Shown: positions 43,519-53,136, counted from the stretch's first letter. The stretch: DNA of 64,000 bases from Sulfopaludibacter sp035606355 (GCA_035606355.1 DATNFO010000005.1:62001-126000), one strand, 5' to 3'. Numbers and translations are program-made. Notes: generated from the letters alone by a model not told the origin.

Positions 43519-44090
43519 ACGCCGCAGTCATTCTGGCCGCGGGCGAATCGCGGCGCATGGGATCGCCGAAAGCGCTGCTCGCCTATCGCGGCGAAACCTT
43601 TCTGGATCATTTGATTTCCACGCTATCGCGCTCGTGCGCGCCGGTAGTTGTTGTGCTCGGCGCGGCCGCGAATGAGATTCGCGCCGGCGTTCGCAGCGCG
43701 GCGGAGTTCATCACCAATTCCGAGTGGCCGCTGGGGCAGACCACGTCGCTGCAATGTGGCTTGCGCGCCGTTCCGGCGGATGCAGCCGGCGTGCTTCTGG
43801 CATTGGTGGATCATCCGGCGGTAGCTCCGGATACCGTTGAGGCGCTGCTTCACGGACGGCCCGATGCTCTGGTGCGTGTGCCGCGCTACGACGGACGGCG
43901 GGGCCATCCGGTGTGGTTTTCGCGCGCGCTGATCGGCGAATTCCTCGCGCTGCCTCATTACGCCGCGGCCCGCGATGTGGTGCGCGCGCACGTCGCGCAA
44001 ACCGAATTCCTCGACGTCGGCGACCCCGGCGTTCTCGCGGATATCGACGACCCCGAAGCATACCGCGCGCTCATGGGAGCGGAGCAGTGA
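43515..44090 (+). CDS. MocA-like molybdenum cofactor nucleotidyltransferase
   Basis: A 191-residue protein from GTG 43515. AVILAAGESRRMGSPKALLAY is the nucleotidyltransferase loop (LAAGxSxRMGxxKxLL), with GVLLALVDHPAVAPDTVEAL holding the metal-binding Asp and GRRGHPVWFSRALIGEF as in MocA/MobA-type proteins. MocA cytidylylates molybdopterin for xanthine-dehydrogenase-family enzymes; the XdhC partner upstream supports this over MobA. Ends overlapping the AsmA-like gene start (GTGA). Confidence 0.88.
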   Translation: MNAAVILAAGESRRMGSPKALLAYRGETFLDHLISTLSRSCAPVVVVLGAAANEIRAGVRSAAEFITNSEWPLGQTTSLQCGLRAVPADAAGVLLALVDHPAVAPDTVEALLHGRPDALVRVPRYDGRRGHPVWFSRALIGEFLALPHYAAARDVVRAHVAQTEFLDVGDPGVLADIDDPEAYRALMGAEQ

Positions 44091-46378
44091 AGCTTCCCGT
44101 CAAGATCGCGATCGGCGCGGTATGCGCCATCGGCGCCGCTGCTCTCATCGCGCCGCACATCGCCGCCGATCAGTATGGACATCGTCTGGAACTGGCGTTG
44201 GAGCGATCGCTCGGTCGGCAGGTGGATATCGGCAGTGTCCACTTCGCGCTGCTGCCGCTGCCCGCCCTCACCGTGGACCGTGTCACGATTCACGAGGATC
44301 CCGCGATCGGCATAGAGCCGGTGGTCTACATTCAAGCGGACGATGGCGGAATGGAAGTGCGTCCGGCGCTGAGTTCGCTGCTGGGCGGAAAGTTCGTGAT
44401 TGCGTCCATCACGCTGAAGGGCGCGACCGTGAATCTCACCAAGTCCGGACCCGCGGCGGAATGGGGAAGGTGGAATTTCGCCTCGCTGGTGAGCCGGCGC
44501 GTGATGACCAGCACGCCCGCGATCCACGTGCGCGGCGGCCGCATCAACTTCAAGTTCGGCGACGAGAAGAGTGTCGTGTATCTGAACGATACGGACCTGG
44601 ATATTTCACCGCCTCTCGCCGCCGGCCGCGGTTGGCGCGTGGAATGCTCGGCCGAAGCTGCGCGCACCGACCGCGCCAATACATCTCTCGGTTCGTTCAC
44701 GCTGAAGGGCCGGTGGTATGTGGACCCGGAACGCGTGGACATGGATTTGACTCTGGAACGCTCCGGCTTAGGCGAATTGGCGACTCTGTTTCGCGGGCAG
44801 CCGGGCGATGTGCACGGAACCGTGTCATCGCGCCTGCATCTGGGCGGCCCGATCGGCAACATCGGAATGGAAGGCCGGCTCACCATCGAGGACGTGCATC
44901 GCTGGGACCTGCTGCCTCCCAAGGGCCAGGGTTGGCCGCTCGATATTCGCGGCCGCCTGGATCTGCTCTCGCAGCAGGTGGAAATGGAATCGAGCAGCGC
45001 GGGAAGCGTGGCTCTGCCGCTCACCGTTCGCTTCCGCGCGACCGATTACCTGACACAGCCGCATTGGGGCGTGGAGTTCACGTGGAATCGATTTCCCGTG
45101 GGTCCGCTGGTCGAGTTGGCGCGGCACATGGGCGCGCAGATGCCGCCGCGGCTGGAACTCGGAGGCAGCATCGACGGCGCATTGACGTACTCGGGTCGCG
45201 GCAGCTTGCAGGGCGAGGTGGCGCTGCACGATGGCAGTGTGACGATTCCCGATTCGCCGCCGCTGAAGTTTCAACAGGCGCAAGTGCTGTTCGATCGCGG
45301 TCACGCGCGCCTGGTGCCGGCAGTCGTCGAAACGGCGGATCAGGATCGCGCGCGCATCGATGCCGATTACGACCTCGACGGCGGTGCGCTGAATCTCACC
45401 ATCGGCACGGATGCGATGAAAGTGTCGGGTCTGCGCGCGCAGGTCGCGCTGGCGGCGGTGCCGTGGTTGGAGCGGGTGGAATCCGGGCAATGGGGCGGGG
45501 AACTGCGGTATCGATACGACGGAAAGATCGCGGAGTGGCAGGGAGACCTGCATGTCAGCGATGCGCACCTCACCGTGCCGGGCCTCGCTGACCCGCTCGT
45601 GCTGGCTTCTGCGCATGCCACCATCGATGGCGCGCGCGTGGTGCTGGACAAGATGGATGCGCAGGCCGGCAAGCTGGCGTTCGCGGGTGAGTATCGCTAC
45701 GAACCCGACGAAACCAGGCCGCATCGCCTGCGCCTGCGTGCGGCACAGGTCGATGCCGCGGAGTTGGAAGCGGAGCTTGCGCCGGCGCTGCATCGCGATC
45801 GCGGCTTGATTGCGCGCGCGCTGGGCCGGTCGTCCTTGCCGGAGTGGCTGGAAGCGCGCGCCGCGGAGGGAACGGTGCAGATCGACGATTTGGCCATTGG
45901 CGGAACGCACGTCGAGGGAGTGCGCGGCCGCGTGGTTTGGGATGGGACCCATCTGGAGGTGGATGGCGTTCAAGCGAAAGTGGCGGGCGGCGTGTTGAAC
46001 GGCCGTTTAGCCGTGAACCTGCGCGCGCCGCGTCCGGTATACAGGTTTTCCGGAAAGATGAAGAGTATGCCGTGGCAATCGGGAAAGCTGGATGCGGACG
46101 GCGACGCCGAGACTTCGGGGACGGGCTTGCAATTGCTCGCGAATTTGACGGGAGACGGGACCTTCAGCAGTTCTGGAGTCGACTTCGGCGGTAGCGCGCC
46201 CTGGAAAGCGGTGGCGGGAACATATAGCTTTCGGTACCCGAAGATGAAACTATCCGGGATCACCGCGCGGACGGGCGAGGACAGTTACACGGGAACGGGA
46301 GCGACCCAGGATGACGGAAAACTGCTGCTGGTCCTAAGCGACGGCAACAAAGAAATGCGCCTGACCGTACCCCGGTAG
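44087..46378 (+). CDS. AsmA-family protein
   Basis: A 763-residue protein from GTG 44087. A single N-terminal membrane segment (IGAVCAIGAAALIAPHIA) is followed by LELALERSLGRQVDIGSVHFALLPLPAL, the AsmA opening, then KFVIASITLKGATVNLTKSG. Most of the rest is beta-sheet repeats as in TamB/AsmA bridge-like proteins, which are thought to move or limit lipids between the membranes of Gram-negative cells. The C-terminus has AGTYSFRYPKMKLSGITARTG. The TAG stop opens repeat copy 7. The overlap with the MocA-like gene joins it to that operon, with no clear functional link. Confidence 0.85.
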   Translation: MKLPVKIAIGAVCAIGAAALIAPHIAADQYGHRLELALERSLGRQVDIGSVHFALLPLPALTVDRVTIHEDPAIGIEPVVYIQADDGGMEVRPALSSLLGGKFVIASITLKGATVNLTKSGPAAEWGRWNFASLVSRRVMTSTPAIHVRGGRINFKFGDEKSVVYLNDTDLDISPPLAAGRGWRVECSAEAARTDRANTSLGSFTLKGRWYVDPERVDMDLTLERSGLGELATLFRGQPGDVHGTVSSRLHLGGPIGNIGMEGRLTIEDVHRWDLLPPKGQGWPLDIRGRLDLLSQQVEMESSSAGSVALPLTVRFRATDYLTQPHWGVEFTWNRFPVGPLVELARHMGAQMPPRLELGGSIDGALTYSGRGSLQGEVALHDGSVTIPDSPPLKFQQAQVLFDRGHARLVPAVVETADQDRARIDADYDLDGGALNLTIGTDAMKVSGLRAQVALAAVPWLERVESGQWGGELRYRYDGKIAEWQGDLHVSDAHLTVPGLADPLVLASAHATIDGARVVLDKMDAQAGKLAFAGEYRYEPDETRPHRLRLRAAQVDAAELEAELAPALHRDRGLIARALGRSSLPEWLEARAAEGTVQIDDLAIGGTHVEGVRGRVVWDGTHLEVDGVQAKVAGGVLNGRLAVNLRAPRPVYRFSGKMKSMPWQSGKLDADGDAETSGTGLQLLANLTGDGTFSSSGVDFGGSAPWKAVAGTYSFRYPKMKLSGITARTGEDSYTGTGATQDDGKLLLVLSDGNKEMRLTVPR

Positions 46379-46428
46379 GTACCGGCCTCCAGGCCGGTAC
46401 CAGGCGCGCGGAGCGCGACTCTCGCGCC
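46375..46428 (+). repeat. Palindromic repeat, copy 7 (two modules)
   Basis: GTAGGTACCGGCCTCCAGG with CCGGTACC, then a GGCGCGCGGAGCGCGAC-type hairpin. The TAG at 46376-46378 is the stop codon of the AsmA gene. The GACAGGAA module is absent. Confidence 0.75.
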
Positions 46429-46437
46429 GGAACGCCG

Positions 46438-46497
46438 ATCCTGGACCGCATGCTCTACTCCGATCAGAAAACTTACCTGGTGGAGTTGCTCATGAGA
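46438..46497 (+). pseudogene. Possible asparagine-synthetase (AsnB-like) remnant
   Basis: The codons from 46438 read ILDRMLYSDQKTYLVELLM, close to the conserved core of glutamine-dependent asparagine synthetases (MLYxDxKTYLxELLM). Nothing family-like follows in frame, although another frame downstream reads a faint ATFSIEGSGRVVP in the place of the usual AASIESRVP. It lies next to repeat copy 7 and is not preceded by the rest of the gene. The short length makes chance similarity possible. The rest of the gap to 46627 shows no gene. Confidence 0.4.
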
Positions 46498-46627
46498 AGG
46501 ATCGTGGCGTTGGTGCTACATTTTCCATCGAAGGATCGGGCCGCGTCGTCCCTGCTTCGCTGCAATTCCATGAAGACGAGCCCGCCGCCTGGCCCTCCAG
46601 CGTCTCGCGCGACCGATCCGCCGGTCG

Positions 46628-47677
46628 CTACGCTTTATGCAAGTAGAGCGGCGCGATCGAGACCAGCGTCAGTCCAAGCGCAAATAGAAGGATGGTCGCG
46701 CAGGCCAGAGCTTTCGCCCGCAGGTCTGACCCGCGGAACTCCCGCCACGCCACCAGACCCCACAACGCCGCGATTACCGGAAAGCCGAGCCGCGTCCAGG
46801 TTTGGACAGCCGGACCCACCCTCAGAATTCCGGGTGTCGAGAGAGCGAGCAGCGAACAGACCGCCGCCGCCGCCCACATGAAACCGCCCATTGCGCCCAG
46901 AACGTGGAGTCCGGGACCCGCCTTGAAATAATCGGCGATTTCGACCGGGTCGCCTTCCACCGAAAGGTTCATGAAGAAAATGTTGAACACGAACGTGGAG
47001 ATGAACACGCCGATTCCGAAGATCATGACGGTGGAATAAGGGCCCAGGCCTATCTCGCCTTCCATGCCGCGTTGGATCATCGGAAAGTAAGCGGACATCA
47101 ACAGCCCGCTGACCGCCGCCAGCACGACTCCCTTGGCGGACCCGGGCCGCCGCGTGCTTTTCGCTTTGCCCGCGCGCGCAAGGGCTTCATGCCTCTGCTC
47201 TGTCGCCAAACTGTTCGCCAGCGCGATCAGGATCATGGACACCAGAATGAAGAGGCAGCCGCCCGCTAACAGCCCTCCGTTGTCAGGGCGCTTGGTAACG
47301 AGACCGATAAAAGAGCCCACCAGAATCGAAAGGCCGATGCTCACAGGGAACGACACTGCCATTCCCGCGACCGAAATTCCCGCGGTGAGCAGCATATTCG
47401 CAAAGTTGAAGATGATGCCGGCCACGAACACGTAGAACCACTGGCGTTTCCCTGCGTGGGACAAATCGTCCATCACGGAGAAACCATCAAAGCCGAGCGA
47501 GCCTAGCGTGAAGGCCACGACGACGGCCGTGATCAGAAACCCGATGGCGAAATCGAAGTAATACAGCTCAAACCGAAGACGTCCCACCAACTTGAGGGTG
47601 TTCGCCCAGGACCCCCAAAGGAATAAAGCTACGAACAGTAGCATGAGTGCGGCGGAATAACTCTGTGGCAGTATCAT
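46628..47677 (-). CDS. Multi-helix DMT/GRP-like transporter
   Basis: A 349-residue protein with about ten hydrophobic segments, including SAALMLLFVALFLWGSWANTL, YYFDFAIGFLITAVVVAFTL and FPVSIGLSILVGSFIGLV. The long basic loop around residues 170-190 (KAKSTRRPGSAKG) splits the two halves. The overall form is like GRP/rhamnose-type sugar-drug transporters of the drug/metabolite superfamily. I chose ATG 47677; a GTG at 47731 in frame would add an 18-residue leader and no clear ribosome site supports either. Substrate unknown. Confidence 0.7.
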   Translation of the reverse strand: MILPQSYSAALMLLFVALFLWGSWANTLKLVGRLRFELYYFDFAIGFLITAVVVAFTLGSLGFDGFSVMDDLSHAGKRQWFYVFVAGIIFNFANMLLTAGISVAGMAVSFPVSIGLSILVGSFIGLVTKRPDNGGLLAGGCLFILVSMILIALANSLATEQRHEALARAGKAKSTRRPGSAKGVVLAAVSGLLMSAYFPMIQRGMEGEIGLGPYSTVMIFGIGVFISTFVFNIFFMNLSVEGDPVEIADYFKAGPGLHVLGAMGGFMWAAAAVCSLLALSTPGILRVGPAVQTWTRLGFPVIAALWGLVAWREFRGSDLRAKALACATILLFALGLTLVSIAPLYLHKA

Positions 47678-47734
47678 GGCGCGAAACCCGAAGAGTGAGA
47701 GTACAATGCGGCGTATCGTCGGGTCAACCACTAC

Positions 47735-49183
47735 TTAGCGCGAGACATAAGGCGGACCTGATGGTGAGTGCAGAATGCGGAGCGGTTTGGAATCGGCTCC
47801 GCAGGTCGGCAGCGGCGTTCCCGAATAGAAGTTGAGGCCGTAGCGGAAGCCCCGGTCGAGGGCGTCCACCGCGTCGTGGACGCACACCTGGTCGCGGCTG
47901 GCGGCGATCTGTCGCCATAAAGGCCGAGCGGTGGCGAAGGCGTCGATCGTAGGCGCAGCGGAGAGCTTCAGATAGAAAATGCCGATGGCGGCGCCGGCTG
48001 ATACCACGCAAACCGCGGCCGCGGCGTTGCGGCGTTGTAGCAGAGCGACGGCTGCCGCGATCGCTAGAGGTGCAAGCCAGAGCGCCTGAAATTGGGCGGC
48101 CGGTGCATGCGAAAGTCCCGAAGCGATGGCGGCCGGCAGCAGCGGCACGGCTACAGGAAAAATAACAAGGAGCAGCGCACAGGCAGGCAGCAGCGCGCGA
48201 TTCGCGGTACGGTCCGCAAAAGCCGCGCCGGCAAGCGCCGCGATGGCCGGAAGCAGAGGCAGCACGTAACCCGGCAATTTGTTCGGCGCGACGGAAAAGA
48301 AGAGCATTCCCCACAGCACGATCGCGAGCAGGAATCGGCGGCGGGGGTCGCGGTAGCCATCCCGGCGTAAGAGCAGGTAGAGCATCGGCGTCCAGGGCGC
48401 CAGGAGGCCGAGCAGGATAGGGATGTAGAACCACACGGGTCGCACGTGCTGCAGTGCTCCGGACGTCAGACGTTGAAATTGCTGTTTATAAAAGAGGTCC
48501 ATCAGGAACGGGGCGCCGTTCCTGAGATAGCAGAGGATGTACCAGGGCAGGGCTATGACTGCGAAGATGATCACCGGCTTCGGGCGCACCAGATCTCGCC
48601 AGCGGCGGCGCGCGAAAAGGAGGATCGGAGCCGCGAGCACGATGGGAACCAGTGCCTTTGCCAGCACACCGAAGGCGAGCAGCGCGGCGGAATAGGGTAG
48701 ATAGCGCGTTTCACCCTTGGATAGCCACGGCAAAACCAGCAGCATGGCGGCAGAGAAGCAGCAAGTGAGAAGAAGGTCCATGTGACCCACCTGGCTGAAG
48801 CCCCAGAATCCGGCTGTGGTCGCGAGCATGAGTGTGGAGACGACTGCCGCCGCCGGGCCAAACTCGCGGCGAAGAATCCAGAAGAAAAACGCGAGGAATG
48901 CGAGCGCAGTGAGCGCCACCGGGAGTCGCGGCGCCCAGTCGGGAGGCAGGCCGAGCCGGAATGCGGCGGCGGAGGTCCAGTAGAGCAGAGGAGGTTTTTC
49001 GAACCATGGCTGGCCCCATAGCGTAGGGGTGATGAAGTCGCCGGAGCGCGCCATTTGCCGGCCGATGGCGGCATAGCGCGGTTCGTCGGGCCCCAGCATG
49101 CCGATAGACCCGAGCCCGTACACATACAGCAGGCTGGCCGGCAGCAAGGCCAGCAAAAGCAGGCGCGGGGTTTTCGGGGGCAC
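47735..49183 (-). CDS. GT39/ArnT-like membrane glycosyltransferase
   Basis: A 482-residue protein with roughly eleven membrane helices. The N-terminal loop GPDEPRYAAIGRQMARSGDF carries the catalytic Asp-Glu of GT-C fold transferases (ArnT/PMT type), followed by GQPWFEKPPLLYWTSAAAF. PNKLPGYVLPLLPAIAALAG in the middle is also typical. These enzymes move sugars from lipid-linked donors to lipid A or proteins on the outer face of the inner membrane. It has a rather short C-terminal part. It lies 57 bases downstream of the convergently flanked repeat region at 49.2 kb. Confidence 0.88.
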   Translation of the reverse strand: MPPKTPRLLLLALLPASLLYVYGLGSIGMLGPDEPRYAAIGRQMARSGDFITPTLWGQPWFEKPPLLYWTSAAAFRLGLPPDWAPRLPVALTALAFLAFFFWILRREFGPAAAVVSTLMLATTAGFWGFSQVGHMDLLLTCCFSAAMLLVLPWLSKGETRYLPYSAALLAFGVLAKALVPIVLAAPILLFARRRWRDLVRPKPVIIFAVIALPWYILCYLRNGAPFLMDLFYKQQFQRLTSGALQHVRPVWFYIPILLGLLAPWTPMLYLLLRRDGYRDPRRRFLLAIVLWGMLFFSVAPNKLPGYVLPLLPAIAALAGAAFADRTANRALLPACALLLVIFPVAVPLLPAAIASGLSHAPAAQFQALWLAPLAIAAAVALLQRRNAAAAVCVVSAGAAIGIFYLKLSAAPTIDAFATARPLWRQIAASRDQVCVHDAVDALDRGFRYGLNFYSGTPLPTCGADSKPLRILHSPSGPPYVSR

Positions 49184-49228
49184 TTACTTCATTGTGCGCA
49201 TTCAACCCCCAGTAGGCAAATCCAGTCT

Positions 49229-49370
49229 GTACCGGCCTCCCGGCCGGTACAAGGCGATCGAAGATCGCCCGGGCGAGCTCTGCTCGCAACAGGAAAGATT
49301 CCTGTTGCCACGTGCCGACAGGAATCCTTCCTGTCGAGGTCGTGCGGAGCAAGACTGAGCGAGCGAAGCA
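49229..49370. repeat. Modular palindromic repeat, copy 8 (extended)
   Basis: GTACCGGCCTCCCGGCCGGTAC, then GGCGATCGAAGATCGCC and GGGCGAGCTCTGCTCGC hairpins, then two third-type modules: CAACAGGAAAGATTCCTGTTG and CGACAGGAATCCTTCCTGTCG. Followed by a partial GAGCGAAGCACTC hairpin. It lies between the GT39 and cca genes; no stop codon is shared here. Confidence 0.8.
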
Positions 49371-49379
49371 CTCCAGTCC

Positions 49380-50708
49380 TCAACCATCGCCTTCCCCCAT
49401 GCCCGGCTTCCATCGAGCCCGGACCATCTCCAGCGCTTCAGCCGTACTCGCAATCTGTCCGTCTAACTGCGCATCTTCCATCGCTCTCAAAATCTTCGTG
49501 AACAGCGGCCCGGGCTCGTAGCCTTCCGCGATCAGATCCGCCCCGGTCAGCAGCCTCGCCGGCTTGAGATGCTCTTCGCTGAGTTCCGCCAGCTTATTCT
49601 TCACGAAGAAATAATTGTCCAGCTTGCCGTGACTCGCGCCGCAATCCAGCCGGTGTAACTCCAGATGCTCGCCGAATCCGGGCATTCGAAGAAACCGTTT
49701 CAGCGTGCTGTCCTTCATCTGGTGAACATCCTTGAACTTCATGTGATTGTCCACCAGCGCTTCAATCTGTTCGACATCTTCCCGGGAAAAACGCAAACGC
49801 ACCAGAATGCCATGCGCGAGCCGCACACCCTCTTCCACGTGACCATCGAAGCGTATGCGTTCGGCGACGCGGAACGTCGGCGGCTTGCCCACATCGTGCA
49901 GCAGAGCGCCCCACGCCAGCGTGCACGATGGCTGATCCAACTGCTCCAGCAGCATCAGCGTGTGCGTCCAGACGTCTCCCTCGGGATGATACTCGGGCGG
50001 CTGCTGCACGCCTTTCATCGCCGCGACCTCCGGCAGCAGCACCTGCAGCAGCCCCGTTTCATCCAGCAACTGGAAGCCGCGCCGCGCGCCGCCTTCGGTC
50101 AGAATCCGCGACAGCTCGTCGCGAATGCGCTCCGCCGATACCCCGGCGATCGCCGCGTGATTGCGGCGGATCGCTTCGAACGTAGCGGGCTCGATCTCGA
50201 AACCGAGCCGCGCCGCGAAGCGGATCGCGCGCAGCAGGCGAAGGTGATCTTCCTGAAACCGCCGCGCCGGATCGCCGATCGCGCGCACTACCTTCCGCCG
50301 CAAATCGTCCTGCCCGCCCACGTAGTCCAGCACCTCGCAAGTGCCCGGGTCCATCATCATGCCGTTGATGGTGAAGTCGCGGCGCAGCACGTCCTGGCGC
50401 GGATCGGCCTCGAAGTGCACGCTCTCCGGACGGCGCCCGTCGCGGTACTCGTCGTCGCTGCGAAACGTCGCGACTTCCACCTGCGCCCACACGTTGCGCA
50501 CCAGCACGACTCCGAAATGCGCTCCCACGCGGCCGGAATTCGGGAACAGGTCCATGATGCGGTCGGGCCGTGCGTCGGTGGCGACGTCGAAGTCTTTCGG
50601 CTTCGTTCCAAGCAGCAGATCGCGCACGCAGCCGCCCACCAGGAACGCCTGGTGTCCAGCCGCTTTCAGCTTTGCAACTACCTGGTGCGCAAGCTCTTCT
50701 GCTTCCAT
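49380..50708 (-). CDS. cca: CCA tRNA nucleotidyltransferase / poly(A) polymerase family
   Basis: A 442-residue protein from ATG 50708 (a TTG one codon earlier is in frame). AFLVGGCVRDLLLGTKPKDFDV is the nucleotidyltransferase active site (GGxVRD...DxD) and LRRDFTINGMM the RRDF-x-x-N signature. DPARRFQEDHLRLLRAIRFAARL follows. The HD-like part has ALLHDVGKPPTF and a later DNHMKFKD, so it probably also has a phosphohydrolase domain. It adds or repairs the 3' CCA of tRNAs. The tRNA-Ser in this window carries an encoded CCA. Confidence 0.9.
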   Translation of the reverse strand: MEAEELAHQVVAKLKAAGHQAFLVGGCVRDLLLGTKPKDFDVATDARPDRIMDLFPNSGRVGAHFGVVLVRNVWAQVEVATFRSDDEYRDGRRPESVHFEADPRQDVLRRDFTINGMMMDPGTCEVLDYVGGQDDLRRKVVRAIGDPARRFQEDHLRLLRAIRFAARLGFEIEPATFEAIRRNHAAIAGVSAERIRDELSRILTEGGARRGFQLLDETGLLQVLLPEVAAMKGVQQPPEYHPEGDVWTHTLMLLEQLDQPSCTLAWGALLHDVGKPPTFRVAERIRFDGHVEEGVRLAHGILVRLRFSREDVEQIEALVDNHMKFKDVHQMKDSTLKRFLRMPGFGEHLELHRLDCGASHGKLDNYFFVKNKLAELSEEHLKPARLLTGADLIAEGYEPGPLFTKILRAMEDAQLDGQIASTAEALEMVRARWKPGMGEGDG

Positions 50709-50865
50709 CAACGGTTCCAGCCCTAACCCTATGCTAATATGTGGGTGCCGAGCTCCACCGGAGGTCGGGAATGCAGTTCCATCGAGGAAGCCGCCATCGC
50801 AGTGGAGCGGTAATCACGCTCTCGCATTTCGAAATCAAGTTCATCATGCCCCTGGAGTTCCTTCC

Positions 50866-53130
50866 GTGACATCGGATTCGCAGCGCCGGCCGGGAACGGT
50901 CAAAGTGGTGGTCGCCACCACGGTGATGCTGTCGTTCATTTCCTTCTGGCGCGCCGCCGCCATTGTTCTCAGCGACCTTGCTTCGAGCGCCTATTACGTG
51001 GGCGGCATCGCGGAGCATGCCATCGGCAAAGCCGCGCCGTGGTTCATCCTCGCGATCATGCTGTTCTCTTACGCGGTTCGCGCCATCTACATCGAAAGCT
51101 GTTCGATGTTTGTGCGCGGCGGTGTATATAAGGTTGTCCATGAGGCGATGGGCGGAACGCTCGCCAAATTCTCCGTCTCGGCCCTGATGTTCGATTATGT
51201 CCTCACCGGACCCATCAGCGGCGTCAGCGCGGGCCTGTATCTCGGCGGCCTGATCAACGAACTGTCGGATAGCTTCCACGTCCCGCAACTCCACGTGTAT
51301 CCGCCCTACTTCGGCGCGGTCTTCGCGGCGGCGGTCACCCTTTACTTTTGGCGCAAGAACATCATCGGCATCCACGAATCCAGCGAAAAGGCCCTGCGAA
51401 TCATGCAGATCACCAGCGTCATGGTGGTCATCCTGATTGTCTGGTGTATCGCCACCATTCTTACCAAGGGCTACCAACCGGTTCCGCTGCCGACGCTGAA
51501 CAACATACGCTTCGGCCCGGACGCGCTCGGCTGGTTGAAGGGCACGGTAGCGCCCTCCATCACCGCTATCGCGATCATGGTCGGGTTGGGACATTCGCTC
51601 CTCGCTATGAGCGGCTTTGAAACGCTCGCCCAGGTGTACCGCGAAATCGCGCATCCCAAGCTGAAGAACCTGGAACGCGCCGGCAACGTAATCTTCATCT
51701 ACTCGATGCTCTTTACGTCGCTGGTTTCCTTTTTCGCCGTGATGATCATCCCGGACCCGCAGCGCCAGCAGTTTCTCGATAACCTCATCGGCGGCCTTTC
51801 CATGTTTCTCGTCGGACCGCTGCCGCTGCGATTGCTGTTCCACGGTTTCGTCGTGCTGGTGGGCACGCTCATTCTTGCGGGCGCCGTGAACACCGCCATC
51901 ATCGGCTCCAACGGCGTGCTGAATCGCGTTGCCGAAGACGGCGTGCTGCCCGATTGGTTCCGCCACCCGCACAAGACATTCGGCACCACGAACCGTCTGA
52001 TTAATCTCGTCGTCTGCATGCAGCTTGCGACCATCGTAATCAGCCGCGGCAATATGCAACTGCTCGGCGAAGCCTACGCGTTCGGCGTGGTGTGGAGCTT
52101 CTCCATGAAGGCGCTGAGCGTGCTCGTGTTGCGCTACAAGCAGCCGGGGGGGCGCGAATGGAAGGTTCCCATCAACTTCCGCATCGGCAAGACCGAAATT
52201 CCGCTCGGCCTGATGATGATCACGGTGACTCTCTTCTCACTGGCCGTCATCAACGTGCTCACCAAGAAGGTCGCCACCATTTCGGGAATCGCGTTCACCA
52301 TCGCGTTCTTCATCCTCTTTGAAACTTCGGAAATTTATAACCGGCGGCGTCGCGGGCACAGCCAGGAGCTGGAGAAGTTCCGGCTGGATGCGCGGCCCGA
52401 AATCGCTCCGTCGGATATCAAAGTGCGCCCGGGCAACGTGCTGGTCGCCGTGCGCAATCCCAACCGCCTGCAGCACCTCGCGCGCATCCTGCAGAAGACG
52501 GACACGCGCAAGCTTGACATCATCGTGCTCAGCGTACGGCAGGTGACTCCCGCGGCGAGCGGCGAGCACACGCTCGAGACAGACCAGATTTTCTCGGAGG
52601 ACGAAACCAACGTTTTCACGCGCGTGGTCACGCTCGCCGAAAAGGCCGGCAAGCACGTGGAGTTGATGGTGGTACCCGGCAACGATCCGTACGAAGCCAC
52701 CGTGCAGACAGCGGCGCGCCTGCAATCTTCGCGCATTGTCATGGGACTCTCGCCGAAGCTCACGCCGTCCGAGCAGGGAACGCTGGTCGGCGCATTCTGG
52801 GAAAAACTCCCGGAGCCGCGGCCTTCCATCTCGCTCGAGATTGTTCTCGAAAATCAGAAAGACGTGGTGTTCTTCAACCTGGGTCCGCATCCGCCGCGCC
52901 TTTGGCCGGAAGACATTGACCTCGCTCACCGCCTGTGGCTGGAACTGAGCGGCAAGGGGCCCGGATCGAAGCTCCACCACCGCGACATCATCGGCGTCGC
53001 ACTGCGGCGCATGAGTGAAGAGTTGCATTCCGAGCGCGCCACCGAAGTGCTTGACGACGTGCTCAAGGAAGTCAGCGGCGCCAATGGTCACGCCAGCGAT
53101 CGCCAGTGGCAGGACGGCGGGCAGCGGTAG
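50866..53130 (+). CDS. APC-family permease with C-terminal USP-like domain
   Basis: A 754-residue protein from GTG 50866, nine bases after a GGAG; the frame is open to 50341 but overlaps cca in antisense. About twelve membrane segments (residues 15-480) with FVRGGVYKVVHEAMGGTLAKF and MSGFETLAQVYREIAHPKLKN are typical of amino-acid/polyamine/cation permeases. The C-terminal 250 residues are soluble, with NVLVAVRNPNRLQHLARIL and ELMVVPGNDPYEATVQTAAR and a hydrophobic strand SSRIVMGLS, resembling a universal-stress-protein fold. Such tails bind nucleotides and may regulate transport. Substrate unknown. Confidence 0.82.
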   Translation: MTSDSQRRPGTVKVVVATTVMLSFISFWRAAAIVLSDLASSAYYVGGIAEHAIGKAAPWFILAIMLFSYAVRAIYIESCSMFVRGGVYKVVHEAMGGTLAKFSVSALMFDYVLTGPISGVSAGLYLGGLINELSDSFHVPQLHVYPPYFGAVFAAAVTLYFWRKNIIGIHESSEKALRIMQITSVMVVILIVWCIATILTKGYQPVPLPTLNNIRFGPDALGWLKGTVAPSITAIAIMVGLGHSLLAMSGFETLAQVYREIAHPKLKNLERAGNVIFIYSMLFTSLVSFFAVMIIPDPQRQQFLDNLIGGLSMFLVGPLPLRLLFHGFVVLVGTLILAGAVNTAIIGSNGVLNRVAEDGVLPDWFRHPHKTFGTTNRLINLVVCMQLATIVISRGNMQLLGEAYAFGVVWSFSMKALSVLVLRYKQPGGREWKVPINFRIGKTEIPLGLMMITVTLFSLAVINVLTKKVATISGIAFTIAFFILFETSEIYNRRRRGHSQELEKFRLDARPEIAPSDIKVRPGNVLVAVRNPNRLQHLARILQKTDTRKLDIIVLSVRQVTPAASGEHTLETDQIFSEDETNVFTRVVTLAEKAGKHVELMVVPGNDPYEATVQTAARLQSSRIVMGLSPKLTPSEQGTLVGAFWEKLPEPRPSISLEIVLENQKDVVFFNLGPHPPRLWPEDIDLAHRLWLELSGKGPGSKLHHRDIIGVALRRMSEELHSERATEVLDDVLKEVSGANGHASDRQWQDGGQR

Positions 53131-53136
53131 CGAGCC

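Noticed and set aside
43975..45591. Long plus-strand frame inside the MocA/AsmA genes
   Set aside because: It is a +1-frame Arg-rich shadow; the AsmA frame has the signal-anchor and family motifs.
50712..50865. Cyclic di-AMP (ydaO-like) riboswitch before the APC permease
   Set aside because: I checked for its conserved helices and did not find the expected sequence; the leader is short and shows no clear pairing.
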